DNA from: Streptomyces sp. TN58
GTDB taxonomy: Bacteria > Actinomycetota > Actinomycetes > Streptomycetales > Streptomycetaceae
NCBI RefSeq assembly: GCF_001941845.1
Contig: NZ_CP018870.1
Span: 3,628,501 to 3,692,500 of the forward strand
Direction: 5' to 3'
DNA: 64,000 nt
A program made the position numbers and the translations under genes. Of the stretch, positions 1 through 7,974 are shown in pieces. The notes beneath the pieces were generated by a model. The model did no database searches. It was given only the letters and a program-made list of their open reading frames with translations, and was not told where the DNA came from. The first letter of the stretch is position 1. Every line of letters begins with the position of its first letter.

Positions 1-1
1 G

Positions 2-718
2 GACTGCGACGTCGCCACCTTCCAGCACTCGCCCGTCTTCCAGCACACCGCCACCGCCTTCGACGGCCAGCGCTCGCGGCTCTACTGCTACTCGCCCGAG
101 ATGATCGAACGGTACGCGGATCACCGGCCGATCCCTGAGCTCGCTGTCCATCTCGGCCTCGACGAGGAGGAGCCGCCGGCCACCGCGGGCACCGATCTCG
201 TCTGGCTCGGCCGGATCGACGAGGAGAAGGCACCGCACATCGCCGTGCGGGCGGCCCAGATTCTTGGGCGCCGCATTCGGATCGTCGGCCCCGTCTTCGA
301 CGAGGCGTACGTGCGACGCCACGAACGGCTCTTCAGCGCCGACCACGTGAAGTGGATCGGCGAACTCGGCGGTCCCGCCAAGACCGCAGCCATCGCCGAC
401 GCCTCGGTCTTCGTCTACACGTACGCCCGCACGTACGTGGAAGCCGGTGCCGCGGTCTTCGGCGAATCCCTGCGCGCGGGCACTCCCATGGCCGCCCTGA
501 CCTGGCGCGAAGGAACCTGCGCCGACGCCGCCCTGTGCGACGAGACGGGCGCGGTCGCGGTCGTCGACCCCCGGGAGGAGGACGAGACCGCGGCACGAAG
601 GCTCGCCGACGCGATCGAACAGGCGGAAAGCCTCGACCACCAGCGCGTCCAGGCGATCGGAATGCAGCGCTTCGACCCGGCGCGCCACTTCCAGGCGATG
701 TCGGCCCGATCGTGCTGA
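2..718 (+). CDS. Glycosyltransferase, group 1/family 4 type (5' end missing)
   Basis: The frame is open from the left edge, so the N-terminus lies outside the window. The visible part reads like the C-terminal half of a GT-B glycosyltransferase. It has a 'VWLGRIDEEKAPHIAVRAA' segment (sugar-nucleotide domain start, usual form GR-hxxxKG), and then an 'FGESLRAGTPMAALTW' segment matching the conserved E-x7-E/G-x-P donor-binding region. It ends in TGA at 716-718, overlapping the GTG start of the next gene, so the two are translationally coupled. The acceptor and donor sugars cannot be told from sequence. Family call is fairly sure; the pathway is unknown. Confidence 0.75.
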   Translation, partial: DCDVATFQHSPVFQHTATAFDGQRSRLYCYSPEMIERYADHRPIPELAVHLGLDEEEPPATAGTDLVWLGRIDEEKAPHIAVRAAQILGRRIRIVGPVFDEAYVRRHERLFSADHVKWIGELGGPAKTAAIADASVFVYTYARTYVEAGAAVFGESLRAGTPMAALTWREGTCADAALCDETGAVAVVDPREEDETAARRLADAIEQAESLDHQRVQAIGMQRFDPARHFQAMSARSC

Positions 719-1728
719 CCCGCGCCGCCGGCACCGCCGGAGACGACCTGGCCCAGCGGATACCCGGCGTACTGAGCGCCACGTTAGGCCGCCACTGGGA
801 GTTCACCGCCGACGGCCCCCACATCGAGATTCTTCACCCGCACCGGGGAAGCCCCTACCAGCCGCCCCGCAGATCACCCACGTGGAGGGACATCCTCGAC
901 TCCCTGGAAGCTGGCTTCGCGCGGGACGGCGCCCCACGTGACGCCTGCCTCCCACTCCGGTGGGGCAGGGAGACCGAACTGACGATCTCCGCTATCCAGG
1001 CCCTGGACCCGGTCCTCAAGGACGGCCAACCCCGCACGTATCGAAGCGGATTCATCCCGCAGCCGGTCGTCCGCTTCACCGGCCAACGGGACGCGGAAGG
1101 CCAGTTGATGGACGGCTTCCTGACCTCCTTCGTCAACGTCTCCCGAGTCCAACCCATAGGCGGCCTCGACGAGTACGGCGCCATCCTCGACAGCTGGCTG
1201 ACCGTCCTCTCCCAACTCGGCTTCCACGCACGGCACCTGAGCATCTACGGCACGCTCACCCCGTGGCGCCGACGGCAGGTCGAAGGCATCACACTGCGCT
1301 TCCGCCACCTGGACCTCATCCTCGGCGACATCGTCCTCCTGTGGAACACGGATCACCCGGACCGGATGGCCGTTGACCTCGGCACTGGGCTGGAACGCCT
1401 GGCCTGGGCGCGCACCAGGGCGAGCTGGCACCCCCTGATCTTTGGGCGCTTCGCAAAGATGGCGACACCACCGACGCTGGATGCCATCCGTACCGCCACG
1501 CTCCTGCTCGGTCACGGGATCGCCCCAGGAGCTCGGGGTGCCGGCGGAATCACACGGCGCGTCATAGGCGCCATCGATCCCGAAGCCACCCGCCTCGGCG
1601 TCAGCGCCATGGTTCGAGCCGCCTACGACTACTGGTCTCTCTTCGGTGCCTTGCGTGCTCCATGGCCGGAGATCGCTCGCGTCATTGAGGGAGAGGGGGA
1701 GGCGACGCGCTCGGCCCTGGCGGCATAG
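712..1728 (+). CDS. Class-II aminoacyl-tRNA-synthetase-like protein (AlaRS-related core, stand-alone)
   Basis: The GTG start at 712 overlaps the glycosyltransferase stop (GTGCTGA), giving 338 residues. Near residue 220 there is 'VDLGTGLERLAW', which fits class-II synthetase motif 3 as found in alanyl-tRNA synthetase (VDxGxGLERL). An upstream 'FVNVSRVQPIGG' segment resembles the AlaRS 'FEMLGNFSFGD' region. True AlaRS is about 880 residues with tRNA-binding, editing and C-Ala domains. This protein keeps only a core-like part and cannot be the housekeeping enzyme. Related stand-alone cores can activate amino acids or supply aminoacyl-tRNA in natural-product pathways. The coupling to a glycosyltransferase suggests a biosynthetic or modification role, but this is inference. 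Confidence 0.6.
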   Translation: MLTRAAGTAGDDLAQRIPGVLSATLGRHWEFTADGPHIEILHPHRGSPYQPPRRSPTWRDILDSLEAGFARDGAPRDACLPLRWGRETELTISAIQALDPVLKDGQPRTYRSGFIPQPVVRFTGQRDAEGQLMDGFLTSFVNVSRVQPIGGLDEYGAILDSWLTVLSQLGFHARHLSIYGTLTPWRRRQVEGITLRFRHLDLILGDIVLLWNTDHPDRMAVDLGTGLERLAWARTRASWHPLIFGRFAKMATPPTLDAIRTATLLLGHGIAPGARGAGGITRRVIGAIDPEATRLGVSAMVRAAYDYWSLFGALRAPWPEIARVIEGEGEATRSALAA

Positions 1729-1959
1729 CAGTTGCGTGCAGCGCTCGTTCTCGCCCCAAGCCTCGAAACGGCTGAAGCTGGTACGTCGAGCCGTAAACGC
1801 GCAGGTCGAACGACGAGCGACGGATGGGGTGCGGGGTTCTTCTGACCGAAAACCCGTCACTCCCGGTGATCGACTTCTTACATGCTGTCGGTGGTGCGTG
1901 CTGTCATACGACCGGGGCGGGGATGCACTAACGGCCTTGGACAGAGGGGGAATTCCTTC

Positions 1960-2112
1960 ATGGCGGTTCAGCTTGCGGACCACGTTCGGGGTGACGTCCC
2001 GGTGTGGGCGCAGACACGGTGGCATGTGGGATCAGCCACGGCAGGCGGTGCCAAGTGCACGGTGCACCTGTCCGCTTCCTCCACCTCGGCGCAGCTGGGC
2101 GGGACTCGATGA
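1960..2112 (+). CDS. Small ORF coupled to the Mrr-like nuclease (50 aa)
   Basis: An ATG at 1960 follows a good ribosome binding site (gaggggg at 1944-1950). The frame ends in TGA at 2110-2112, which overlaps the ATG of the downstream nuclease gene (ATGA). The peptide has no recognised domain. It may be a real small protein or a leader ORF that couples translation of the nuclease. The good RBS and exact stop-start overlap are the only support; codon bias was not measured. Confidence 0.4.
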   Translation: MAVQLADHVRGDVPVWAQTRWHVGSATAGGAKCTVHLSASSTSAQLGGTR

Positions 2113-2801
2113 GCCGCCGCCCGATACGGCGCTCTGCCCGACGCCGACCTGTTCGCCGATCCAAGAAGCAGGACGAGCAGGTCGCCCTGGTCGTGGGTGT
2201 GGTCGTGGCGGTCGGCCTGCTCGCCGCCGTCGTGCAGTGGCTGCTCACGCACTGGTGGGTCCTCGTCATCGTTGCCGTGGCCGCCTCGGCTGCGGGTGGC
2301 CTCTGGTACCAGAAGGCGCAGCAGCGGGCAGTTTGGGCTCGCGTACGCGCCCAAACCTTGCGGCTGCGGATTGCCGAGCTCGACGCACTGGATCACCGTG
2401 CATTCGAGTTCGCTGTACGGGACCTGATGCGCCGCGACGGCTGCAAGGCCGAGCAGCTCGGAGGTGCTGGCGACAACGCTTGCGACGTGCGTGCCGTCGA
2501 CCCCGCCGGTCGCGTCTGGGCGATCCAGTGCAAGCACCGCCGGGATGGGGACCGTGGTGCCGCGGTCGGTGTCGGGGTGCTGCAGCAGGTCAACGGCACT
2601 GCACGCCAGATCCACGGGGCGGACGTCGCGGTCGTCCTCACCAACGGCCGCTTCTCCTCCAAAGCGATCCCCTGGGGTAAGCAGAACCGAATCCACCTCG
2701 TCGACCGCCGCGTGCTCGGCGAGTGGGCCGCAGGATCCCGCCCCTTGTGGGACCTGCTCGACCGCATCCCACCACCGCGCCGCCCTTCGGCGCTGTCCTG
2801 A
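2109..2801 (+). CDS. Membrane-anchored Mrr-type restriction endonuclease
   Basis: The ATG at 2109 (ATGA overlap with the small ORF) gives 230 residues. A basic N-terminus (about residues 1-20) is followed by two hydrophobic helices (about 24-46 and 50-66), then a soluble domain from about residue 95. The soluble domain has 'LDHRAFEFAVRDLMRRDG', the typical Mrr_cat opening, followed by the PD-(D/E)xK-type site 'GDNACDVRA' and 'IQCKH'. Mrr-like nucleases cut modified or foreign DNA; the membrane anchor suggests action on DNA entering at the envelope. It sits with a two-helix membrane protein and next to a mobile element, which fits a defence or exclusion cassette. Family call is solid; the target is unknown. 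Confidence 0.75.
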   Translation: MSRRPIRRSARRRPVRRSKKQDEQVALVVGVVVAVGLLAAVVQWLLTHWWVLVIVAVAASAAGGLWYQKAQQRAVWARVRAQTLRLRIAELDALDHRAFEFAVRDLMRRDGCKAEQLGGAGDNACDVRAVDPAGRVWAIQCKHRRDGDRGAAVGVGVLQQVNGTARQIHGADVAVVLTNGRFSSKAIPWGKQNRIHLVDRRVLGEWAAGSRPLWDLLDRIPPPRRPSALS

Positions 2802-2831
2802 TGCGTCGGAACGTGATGCAGGAAAGCGGAG

Positions 2832-3083
2832 ATGTCTGATGAATTGCTTGCCAAGAGGGCGTGCAGCGTGATCTTGACCATCAACATGGCGGTCCTGCTG
2901 GCCGTCATCATCGTCCTGCGCCTTCGTCGACGCACCCAGGCCCGAAGCCGATTAGATGAGAAGGCGACCGTGATCATTGTGCTCGTTTTCGGAGTGCTGG
3001 TTGCTCCGACAGCCTTCGGTCAGGGCGTCTTAGACATAGTGACCCAACTTGCGCGCGGCATCTCGCAGTCCGGCAGCCCCTGA
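2832..3083 (+). CDS. Small two-helix membrane protein, unknown function
   Basis: The ORF has 83 codons and starts 31 nt after the nuclease stop, with a moderate RBS (ggaaagcggag) before ATG. The protein has two hydrophobic segments: about residues 12-32 ('CSVILTINMAVLLAVIIVL') and about 45-70 ('ATVIIVLVFGVLVAP'). They are separated by a basic loop rich in Arg. The spacing suggests co-transcription with the membrane nuclease and a possible partner role. No family is recognised. Confidence 0.5.
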   Translation: MSDELLAKRACSVILTINMAVLLAVIIVLRLRRRTQARSRLDEKATVIIVLVFGVLVAPTAFGQGVLDIVTQLARGISQSGSP

Positions 3084-3270
3084 TGCTTCCCGGGCATGCC
3101 GTTGCCACAGTCGGCGTACGCGTCGGTTGCGTCGAGGTCGAACCTCCGCCTCGCCCATGCCACGTCCTGGAGTGGGGGATCGGGGCCGGCCGCCCGCGCC
3201 AGAGGTTTGCGGAGAGGGAGCGGTTGCTGTGCTGACGGAGGCGGTGGGGAAGTCGGCGGCATGAGCGATC

Positions 3271-3308
3271 GCTCTCGGGGCTGGCGGCGGCGCTCCAGCC
3301 CCGAGAGC
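3271..3308. terminator. Strong bidirectional hairpin terminator
   Basis: A perfect 14-bp inverted repeat (3271-3284 with 3295-3308, arm gctctcggggctgg) has a 10-nt loop. It lies between the rightward membrane-protein gene and the leftward ParB-like gene, so it can end transcripts from both sides. The rest of 3084-3318 shows no supported gene. Confidence 0.8.
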
Positions 3309-3318
3309 GTGCAATGGC

Positions 3319-4311
3319 TCAGTCCAGGGTGATCAGGCGCTGGGCCAGGAAACGGACTTCGGGTGCAAGACGCCCGAGGATGTCGCGGGTGAGCTGAGTG
3401 CCGGGCCGGGCGGCGAGGTCCTGAACGGCGGTCCAGTTCTCGGCGATCAGATGGAGACTGTGCTGGGCCCGGTCGATGGTCTCCTGTCGGTGGGCGAGGA
3501 ACTCTTCAGCGCGTTGGTGGGCCTGGCTCCAGGTGGTGTCGCCGCGTGCGACGAGTTGGGCGAGGGGCGGGGTGGTGTCGCCGTCCGCGAGGCGGATGGT
3601 GTCAGCGTGGGTGACCTGCCGACGGAGTCGTGCCTCTTCTTGCCGCTGGTCGAGCGCCGCCGTGGCGTCTTCAAGGGATATGAGGCCCTCTGCGGCCTGT
3701 GCGGCAAGGTCGGAGGCATGCTGGCGAAGTCGTTCGTGCTGTGCCAGGACGGCGGCGGCCCGGTCTTTCTGCTCGCGGGCGGCGGTGTAGGCGGCGTCGA
3801 GGCCGAGCGTGCCGACGCGAACTTGCTCGGCCAGGTGGAGGGCGTGCTTGAGGACGGTGGCCGCGTTCGAGAGGCGGGTGAGGCTGAGGCTGTGGGTCTT
3901 GGCCTGGTCTCGCAGGGAGTGTTCCGAAACGGAACAGGCCATGGCGGTGATCATGGCTTGCTGACCCTTGCTGATGTGCCGGCGGAACAGGTTGCCGGAC
4001 ATGATCAGTCTCATGTGATCGGTGCCGGTGTAGGTGGTGAAGCGGGGCTCGACGCCGGCGATCTTGCAGGCGGCGAGACGGTTGCGGCCGTCGAGGAGGA
4101 CACCGTCGGTGTCGAGGACAATCGGCTTGTGCTGGCCCTCGGTCCTGATCGACTCGGCGAGGTCGAGCAGTTCGTCCCGGTCGAGCATCGGGAACAGGTT
4201 GGCGGCGGGATGGATCTTCAGGGTGTGCTCCTTGTTGTCGGCTGCTGTGGGGTCGGCGCCCTGCCGGTGGGCTGCGGTGGTGTGGGTGTGGGGTTGTTGG
4301 GTGGCTGTCAT
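3319..4311 (-). CDS. ParB/sulfiredoxin-fold domain protein of the mobile element
   Basis: The protein has 330 residues with ATG at 4311, 20 nt after the relaxase stop in the same operon. Residues about 28-100 form a ParB N-terminal domain: 'LDRDELLDLAESIRTEGQ', then 'PIVLDTDGVLLDGRNRLAA', with the conserved DGRNR loop that binds CTP/phosphate in this superfamily. The middle, 'HISKGQQAMITAMA', resembles the HTH-side region of plasmid ParB proteins. The C-terminal half is helical and charged. In mobile elements such proteins act in partition or as transcription and transfer regulators. A partner ParA is not visible here, so a classical partition role is doubtful. Confidence 0.75.
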   Translation of the reverse strand: MTATQQPHTHTTAAHRQGADPTAADNKEHTLKIHPAANLFPMLDRDELLDLAESIRTEGQHKPIVLDTDGVLLDGRNRLAACKIAGVEPRFTTYTGTDHMRLIMSGNLFRRHISKGQQAMITAMACSVSEHSLRDQAKTHSLSLTRLSNAATVLKHALHLAEQVRVGTLGLDAAYTAAREQKDRAAAVLAQHERLRQHASDLAAQAAEGLISLEDATAALDQRQEEARLRRQVTHADTIRLADGDTTPPLAQLVARGDTTWSQAHQRAEEFLAHRQETIDRAQHSLHLIAENWTAVQDLAARPGTQLTRDILGRLAPEVRFLAQRLITLD

Positions 4312-4331
4312 AGGGACGCTCTCTGTGGCTG

Positions 4332-6044
4332 TCAGCGCTGTCGGTGGCGCTGGTCGGTGGGGGTCGTGGGTGTCGTGATGGGCTGGGAGTTTCGGACCTG
4401 GTGTCCGCTGGGCGCGGGCGCCATGGTGGAGCGGCGGCGGGCGGCTTCGGCGCGGGGGTTGAGTGTGGGGTTGCGGCTGGTGTGCTGGATGCGGGTAATC
4501 AGGACGCGGGCGGGTTGGCGGGCGGTGGTGAGTTCGCGCTGGGCGGCGGCCTCCTTGAGAAGCTGGTGGGGTTTGTGGCCGCCGGCTTCGGCGTCGGCGA
4601 GGACGGTGGCGAGGGCCGGCCAGGCGGGGTCGGCAAGGATGCGGTCGGCGTGGTCGGGGACAGCGGCCCGGACGTCGTGGGCCAGGGTCTGGCGAGCCTG
4701 ATCGTTCGGCCTGCGGGTGGCGAGGTGGTCGACGACAGGCGTGAGGGCTCGGTCGGCGGCGGCCTGGAGGTAGTGGAGGGTCTGGCGGGCGGCTTCGGCC
4801 TGGTGGGCGTGGTTCTCCGCCTCGTGCCAGCGGGCGGCGACGATCGTGGCCCAGACGAGGGCAGCAAGCAGGGTCGCCAGGGCGCTGCCGTCGGGGCCGG
4901 TGGCGGTGTGGGCGAGGTCGCGGGCCGCTCGGCGCAAGGCGTGGGCGGCCTGGTTCTCGGCGCGGATCTGGGAGCGCTGAGCACGGGCGAACGCCTGTGA
5001 GGCGGCTCGCAGTTCCGCCCGCATCTGGACGGGGGCTTTCTGGGCAGTGGCCTCGATGAGGTCACCGAGCGCGGTGATTCGGGCCTGGGCGTGGGTGTCG
5101 TCGACCATCCCCTGGTGGAGGGTGTCGACGGCGTCGATGGCCTGGTGCCAGGGGGTGCCAGGCTGGTCACGGCGGGCGGTCGGGTGCTCCTCCGGCGCGG
5201 TCGTCTCCAGGCGGGCCTTGAGCTTGGGGAGGGTGAGGTCGGGGGCGATCTTTCCGCCGGGGTGGAAGATCTGTTCGCCGTCCTTGTTGAGGTCTCCGGG
5301 GCGGCCGACGGCGTAGCCGAGCAGGTCTCCGGACGGTCCGCGGCGGGGTTTGACCTCAATGCCCATCGCTTCGAGGTAGGCGAGGAGTTCCTCCGTGTTG
5401 CCGGCGTGGGGGATGGCGGCGCGGATGCGGTCCTGGAGCCAGTCCCGGCTGGTCTGCTCCCAGCCGAGACGTTCGGCCTTGTGCATCTCGGCCTGGGTGG
5501 GCCGGCGGCCAGCGGTGCGGTCGCCCTTCTTCAGCTGCCGCAGGCCGTAGTCCTTCTCGATCTGGCGGCAGGCGTCGCCGACGCGGATGCCGCTGTCGTG
5601 GAGCCTGGGGCGGCGGCCGTCCTCGCGGACGGTGGTGGCGAGGATGTGAATGTGGTCGTCCGCGTGGCGTACGGCGATCCACCGGCAGCCGAGGTCATCT
5701 CCGGGCGGGGCGATGCCGGCGGCCTCGACGATCCGCTGGGCGATGTCAGCCCACTCCGTGTCGGAGAGGCGGCGGTCCTCGGGGGCGGTGCGGACGGGGC
5801 AGTGCCAGACGTGGTCGGTGACCTGTTTGCCGAACTCGCTGTTCCGAAGATGAACGGGCTCGTCGAGGTGGCGGGCGAGCTGGGTGAGGGTGGCGTGCTC
5901 GTCGCGGCCGGGGTCAGGCATGCCGAGCATGGCGAAGCCGGCGACGATGTGCGGGTCGGTGTGCTCGTCGTGGCGGCCGGGGCCATAGAGGTATGCGAGC
6001 AGGCCACGGGTGTTGGACCCGGCCGGTTTGATGGCGGCGATCAC
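4332..6044 (-). CDS. Relaxase/mobilization nuclease
   Basis: The GTG start at 6044 overlaps the MobC stop (GTGA). Of 570 residues, the first about 200 form a relaxase domain with the metal-binding histidine cluster 'RHADDHIHILATT' near residue 127. An N-terminal 'NTRGLLAYLYGPGRHDEH' segment is typical of actinobacterial MobA/VirD2-like proteins. The long C-terminal part is Ala/Arg-rich, probably helical, and ends in a basic Pro/Thr-rich tail. The enzyme would nick the element's oriT and lead the strand into a recipient. A nicking Tyr is not identified with confidence: Tyr-17 and Tyr-19 are nearby candidates. Confidence 0.85.
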   Translation of the reverse strand: MIAAIKPAGSNTRGLLAYLYGPGRHDEHTDPHIVAGFAMLGMPDPGRDEHATLTQLARHLDEPVHLRNSEFGKQVTDHVWHCPVRTAPEDRRLSDTEWADIAQRIVEAAGIAPPGDDLGCRWIAVRHADDHIHILATTVREDGRRPRLHDSGIRVGDACRQIEKDYGLRQLKKGDRTAGRRPTQAEMHKAERLGWEQTSRDWLQDRIRAAIPHAGNTEELLAYLEAMGIEVKPRRGPSGDLLGYAVGRPGDLNKDGEQIFHPGGKIAPDLTLPKLKARLETTAPEEHPTARRDQPGTPWHQAIDAVDTLHQGMVDDTHAQARITALGDLIEATAQKAPVQMRAELRAASQAFARAQRSQIRAENQAAHALRRAARDLAHTATGPDGSALATLLAALVWATIVAARWHEAENHAHQAEAARQTLHYLQAAADRALTPVVDHLATRRPNDQARQTLAHDVRAAVPDHADRILADPAWPALATVLADAEAGGHKPHQLLKEAAAQRELTTARQPARVLITRIQHTSRNPTLNPRAEAARRRSTMAPAPSGHQVRNSQPITTPTTPTDQRHRQR

Positions 6045-6778
6045 GCGGCCAGGTCCTTCCTGGCGTCTGCCTGTTCGCGCAGGGCCTCAGCGATCAGCTC
6101 CAGCAGGCGGTGGAGCTCGTCGAGACGGTGGCGGATGTCGGGCGGGGTGAGGTCGCTGTTCAGCGCGCGGGCGACCTGGTTGACGTTGACGCCGATGCGG
6201 TTGAGCTCGCGCAGTACCTGCGCGCGGAACATGTGGGTGCGGCGCCGGTCCTCGGACAGCGGCAGGTTCGCCGTGAACCGACCGGCGATGAAGGCGATGA
6301 CGATGTCAGCGGCGAAGCCGGATTCCCCCTTGTAGCCGTGCTCGGCAGCGGCCTCCTGGAGGTCGGCGTGCTCGTCGCCGGTGAACCGCAGCGGTCCAAC
6401 GCGAACGGTCCGCTTGGTGCCGGTGAAACGGCGGATCGCCGGCTGCACGCTCTGCACTGCACGCTCGCCGGCCGACGGCACGGTGGCGGGTGTAGGGCGG
6501 AGGATCTGCTGCTGGACTGCGTGGAGCTCGTCCGGGTCGGGGCCGCCCTCGGCCCCGACCTCCCGGTCCGGCGCCCCCTGGCGTCGGGCCGTCTCCGCCA
6601 CCCCTGGGGCGGAGATCCCCGAAGACCGGCCTTGAGTCGGACTCGGGGTACTACTGGCTCCGCCAGGGGCTGTCCGTCCGAACGCCTGCCGCAAACGGTC
6701 CATGAACCTAGGCGACTTCGGCTGGAGGGACGCCGTGTCGGTACTAGTAGTGGCGTCGTCGTGAGAGTCACGGGGCAC
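6041..6778 (-). CDS. MobC-like relaxosome protein
   Basis: I chose the GTG at 6778 because it follows a ggaga RBS. The frame extends upstream to a TTG at 6874, and an internal ATG lies at 6703. This gives 245 residues. The N-terminal half is low-complexity and probably disordered. The C-terminal 120 residues hold the MobC/ribbon-helix-helix-type region ('RVGPLRFTGDEHADLQEAAA', then 'LNRIGVNVNQVARALNS'), the usual signature of relaxosome accessory proteins. It overlaps the relaxase by 4 nt. It should bind near oriT and help the relaxase. Confidence 0.75.
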   Translation of the reverse strand: MPRDSHDDATTSTDTASLQPKSPRFMDRLRQAFGRTAPGGASSTPSPTQGRSSGISAPGVAETARRQGAPDREVGAEGGPDPDELHAVQQQILRPTPATVPSAGERAVQSVQPAIRRFTGTKRTVRVGPLRFTGDEHADLQEAAAEHGYKGESGFAADIVIAFIAGRFTANLPLSEDRRRTHMFRAQVLRELNRIGVNVNQVARALNSDLTPPDIRHRLDELHRLLELIAEALREQADARKDLAA

Positions 6779-6883
6779 AGGCGTTCTCCGATGCGCGGGA
6801 CGGGAGGCGGGTGCAGGGGGCACGGGGAGGGCATGTGTACGTATCCACAGGAGCGGCCCCCAGGGTGTGGACAAGGCCGCGGT

Positions 6884-6913
6884 CGGGGTGGTCGGAAGGT
6901 TCCGACCACCCCG
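6884..6913. repeat. Perfect 14-bp inverted repeat, candidate oriT arm or terminator
   Basis: The arms cggggtggtcggaa (6884-6897) and ttccgaccaccccg (6900-6913) are separated by only 2 nt. The repeat lies 22 nt past the DUF2637 stop and upstream of mobC and the relaxase, where an oriT is often found. It could equally be the terminator of the DUF2637 gene. TGTGGACAA (a perfect Streptomyces DnaA-box match) at 6866-6874 and gtatccaca at 6841-6849 lie next to it. Confidence 0.55.
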
Positions 6914-6935
6914 CCCGGGCTCAGGGTTGGGCCGG

Positions 6936-7628
6936 TCAGGAGGTTTCGGAAGCGGCCTTCGCCTCGGCCCGGAGGATCTTCATGACCTCGGTCAGTCGCT
7001 CGCCGGCCATACCGAGCCCCTGGTCCCGAGCGGCCTTCTTCACGATGGCTCGCGACAGCTCCCCCTGCTCAGCGGCAGCGGCGCGGCCGATCTCGACCAG
7101 GTCCTCCAGCGAGGCATCCGGCGGTCGTCCGCCGCGCCGCTTGGCCTCCGAATCCCCGGCAGGCTGTTCCGGAGCCTCGGTGGTGGTCTCGCGGGTGATC
7201 AGGATGTGGAGGTGGACCGCGCCGGCCAGGGCGAGTGGCGCGATAGTGGAGAGGACGCCCACGGTGGCGTCGCCCAGGTACAGGCCGTCGGATGTGACCT
7301 GTTGGTTGAGGCGGAGGGCGTGCAGGGCGTTCGCCCAGATGCTCGCCGTGGTCGCTGTTCCGAACAGGGTCCATACGTAGAGGCGGGCTCGGAACGGGGC
7401 GGTGCGCAGGACGAGGAGGGCTCGTACCCCGTAGGCGATGAACCCGTCGATCACGAGCGGGAAGAGGTAGGTGAGGAATCCGCGGACGTGGATGGCGACG
7501 GCCATCTGCTGGAGTGCGTCGTACGAGAGGGCGCAGGCGGCGGCACCGAGGGCGAGGATCGCGGCGCGGTCCCAGCCGGTCGCCTGGTGGGCTGTGCGGT
7601 GGTGGGCGGGTATGGCAGGGGTGGTCAA
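6936..7628 (-). CDS. DUF2637 membrane protein (SpdB-like spread protein)
   Basis: The protein has 230 residues from a TTG at 7628, supported by an aggag RBS 8 nt upstream. The N-terminal about 130 residues carry four hydrophobic helices and the DUF2637 pattern: 'ALSYDALQQMAVA', then 'YLFPLVIDGFIAYGVRALLV'. The C-terminal part is hydrophilic with 'KRRGGRPPDASLEDL' and helices that look DNA-binding. DUF2637 proteins are common on actinomycete plasmids and integrative elements, where SpdB-type proteins assist intramycelial spread. It is separated from the mob operon by the inverted repeat at 6884-6913. Confidence 0.75.
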   Translation of the reverse strand: MTTPAIPAHHRTAHQATGWDRAAILALGAAACALSYDALQQMAVAIHVRGFLTYLFPLVIDGFIAYGVRALLVLRTAPFRARLYVWTLFGTATTASIWANALHALRLNQQVTSDGLYLGDATVGVLSTIAPLALAGAVHLHILITRETTTEAPEQPAGDSEAKRRGGRPPDASLEDLVEIGRAAAAEQGELSRAIVKKAARDQGLGMAGERLTEVMKILRAEAKAASETS

Positions 7629-7974
7629 GCGGGATGCTCCTGTGGTGGTGGCGTGATGTGTCTTGGGCGTCTTGGCCGTTGCAAGCGCAGGTCAGGGCCG
7701 GTACGGCAGGCCCGGTCGGCGTCCGTCCTGGCCGTGTCCCGGCGGGGACGGCACGGGTCTGACCTCCGTCTTGGCCTCGTAGCCGGTGACCTGCGGCGAT
7801 ACGGCGCGTACGAGTGGGACGGCACGAGACGGATGCGGGCGACGTCCCCGCGCTCCACGCAGTCGGTCGTGACCTTGTTGCCGTCTTGCCCCGTTGCAGT
7901 CTTGCGTGTATGCCCTCTGACCTGCGCGATCACGGCAGGGACGGCAAGGACGGCAACCTGGGTGTGGGGCTGGG
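7629..7974. other. Intergenic segment with iteron-like repeats
   Basis: No convincing gene is present. A 102-codon minus-strand frame (7625-7933, GTG start) is Arg/Pro-rich without a domain and is probably not coding, although its TGA overlaps the DUF2637 start. The segment holds three 9-bp tandem units of acggcaNNN (7932-7958) and a near-perfect inverted repeat (7877-7890 with 7943-7957, gttgccgtcttgcc type). Confidence 0.4.

Noticed and set aside
352..711. Upstream extension of the AlaRS-like frame to 352
   Set aside because: It lies in another frame over the glycosyltransferase gene and is an Arg-rich string. The GTG at 712 with overlap to the stop is a better start.
7625..7933. 102-codon frame on the minus strand
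   Set aside because: It has no domain, strong Arg/Pro bias and covers the repeat region. The DUF2637 gene has its own RBS, so coupling is not needed.
7932..7958. CRISPR-like short repeats
   Set aside because: The units are 9 bp and contiguous without spacers, and no cas genes are near. No CRISPR array was found anywhere in the window.
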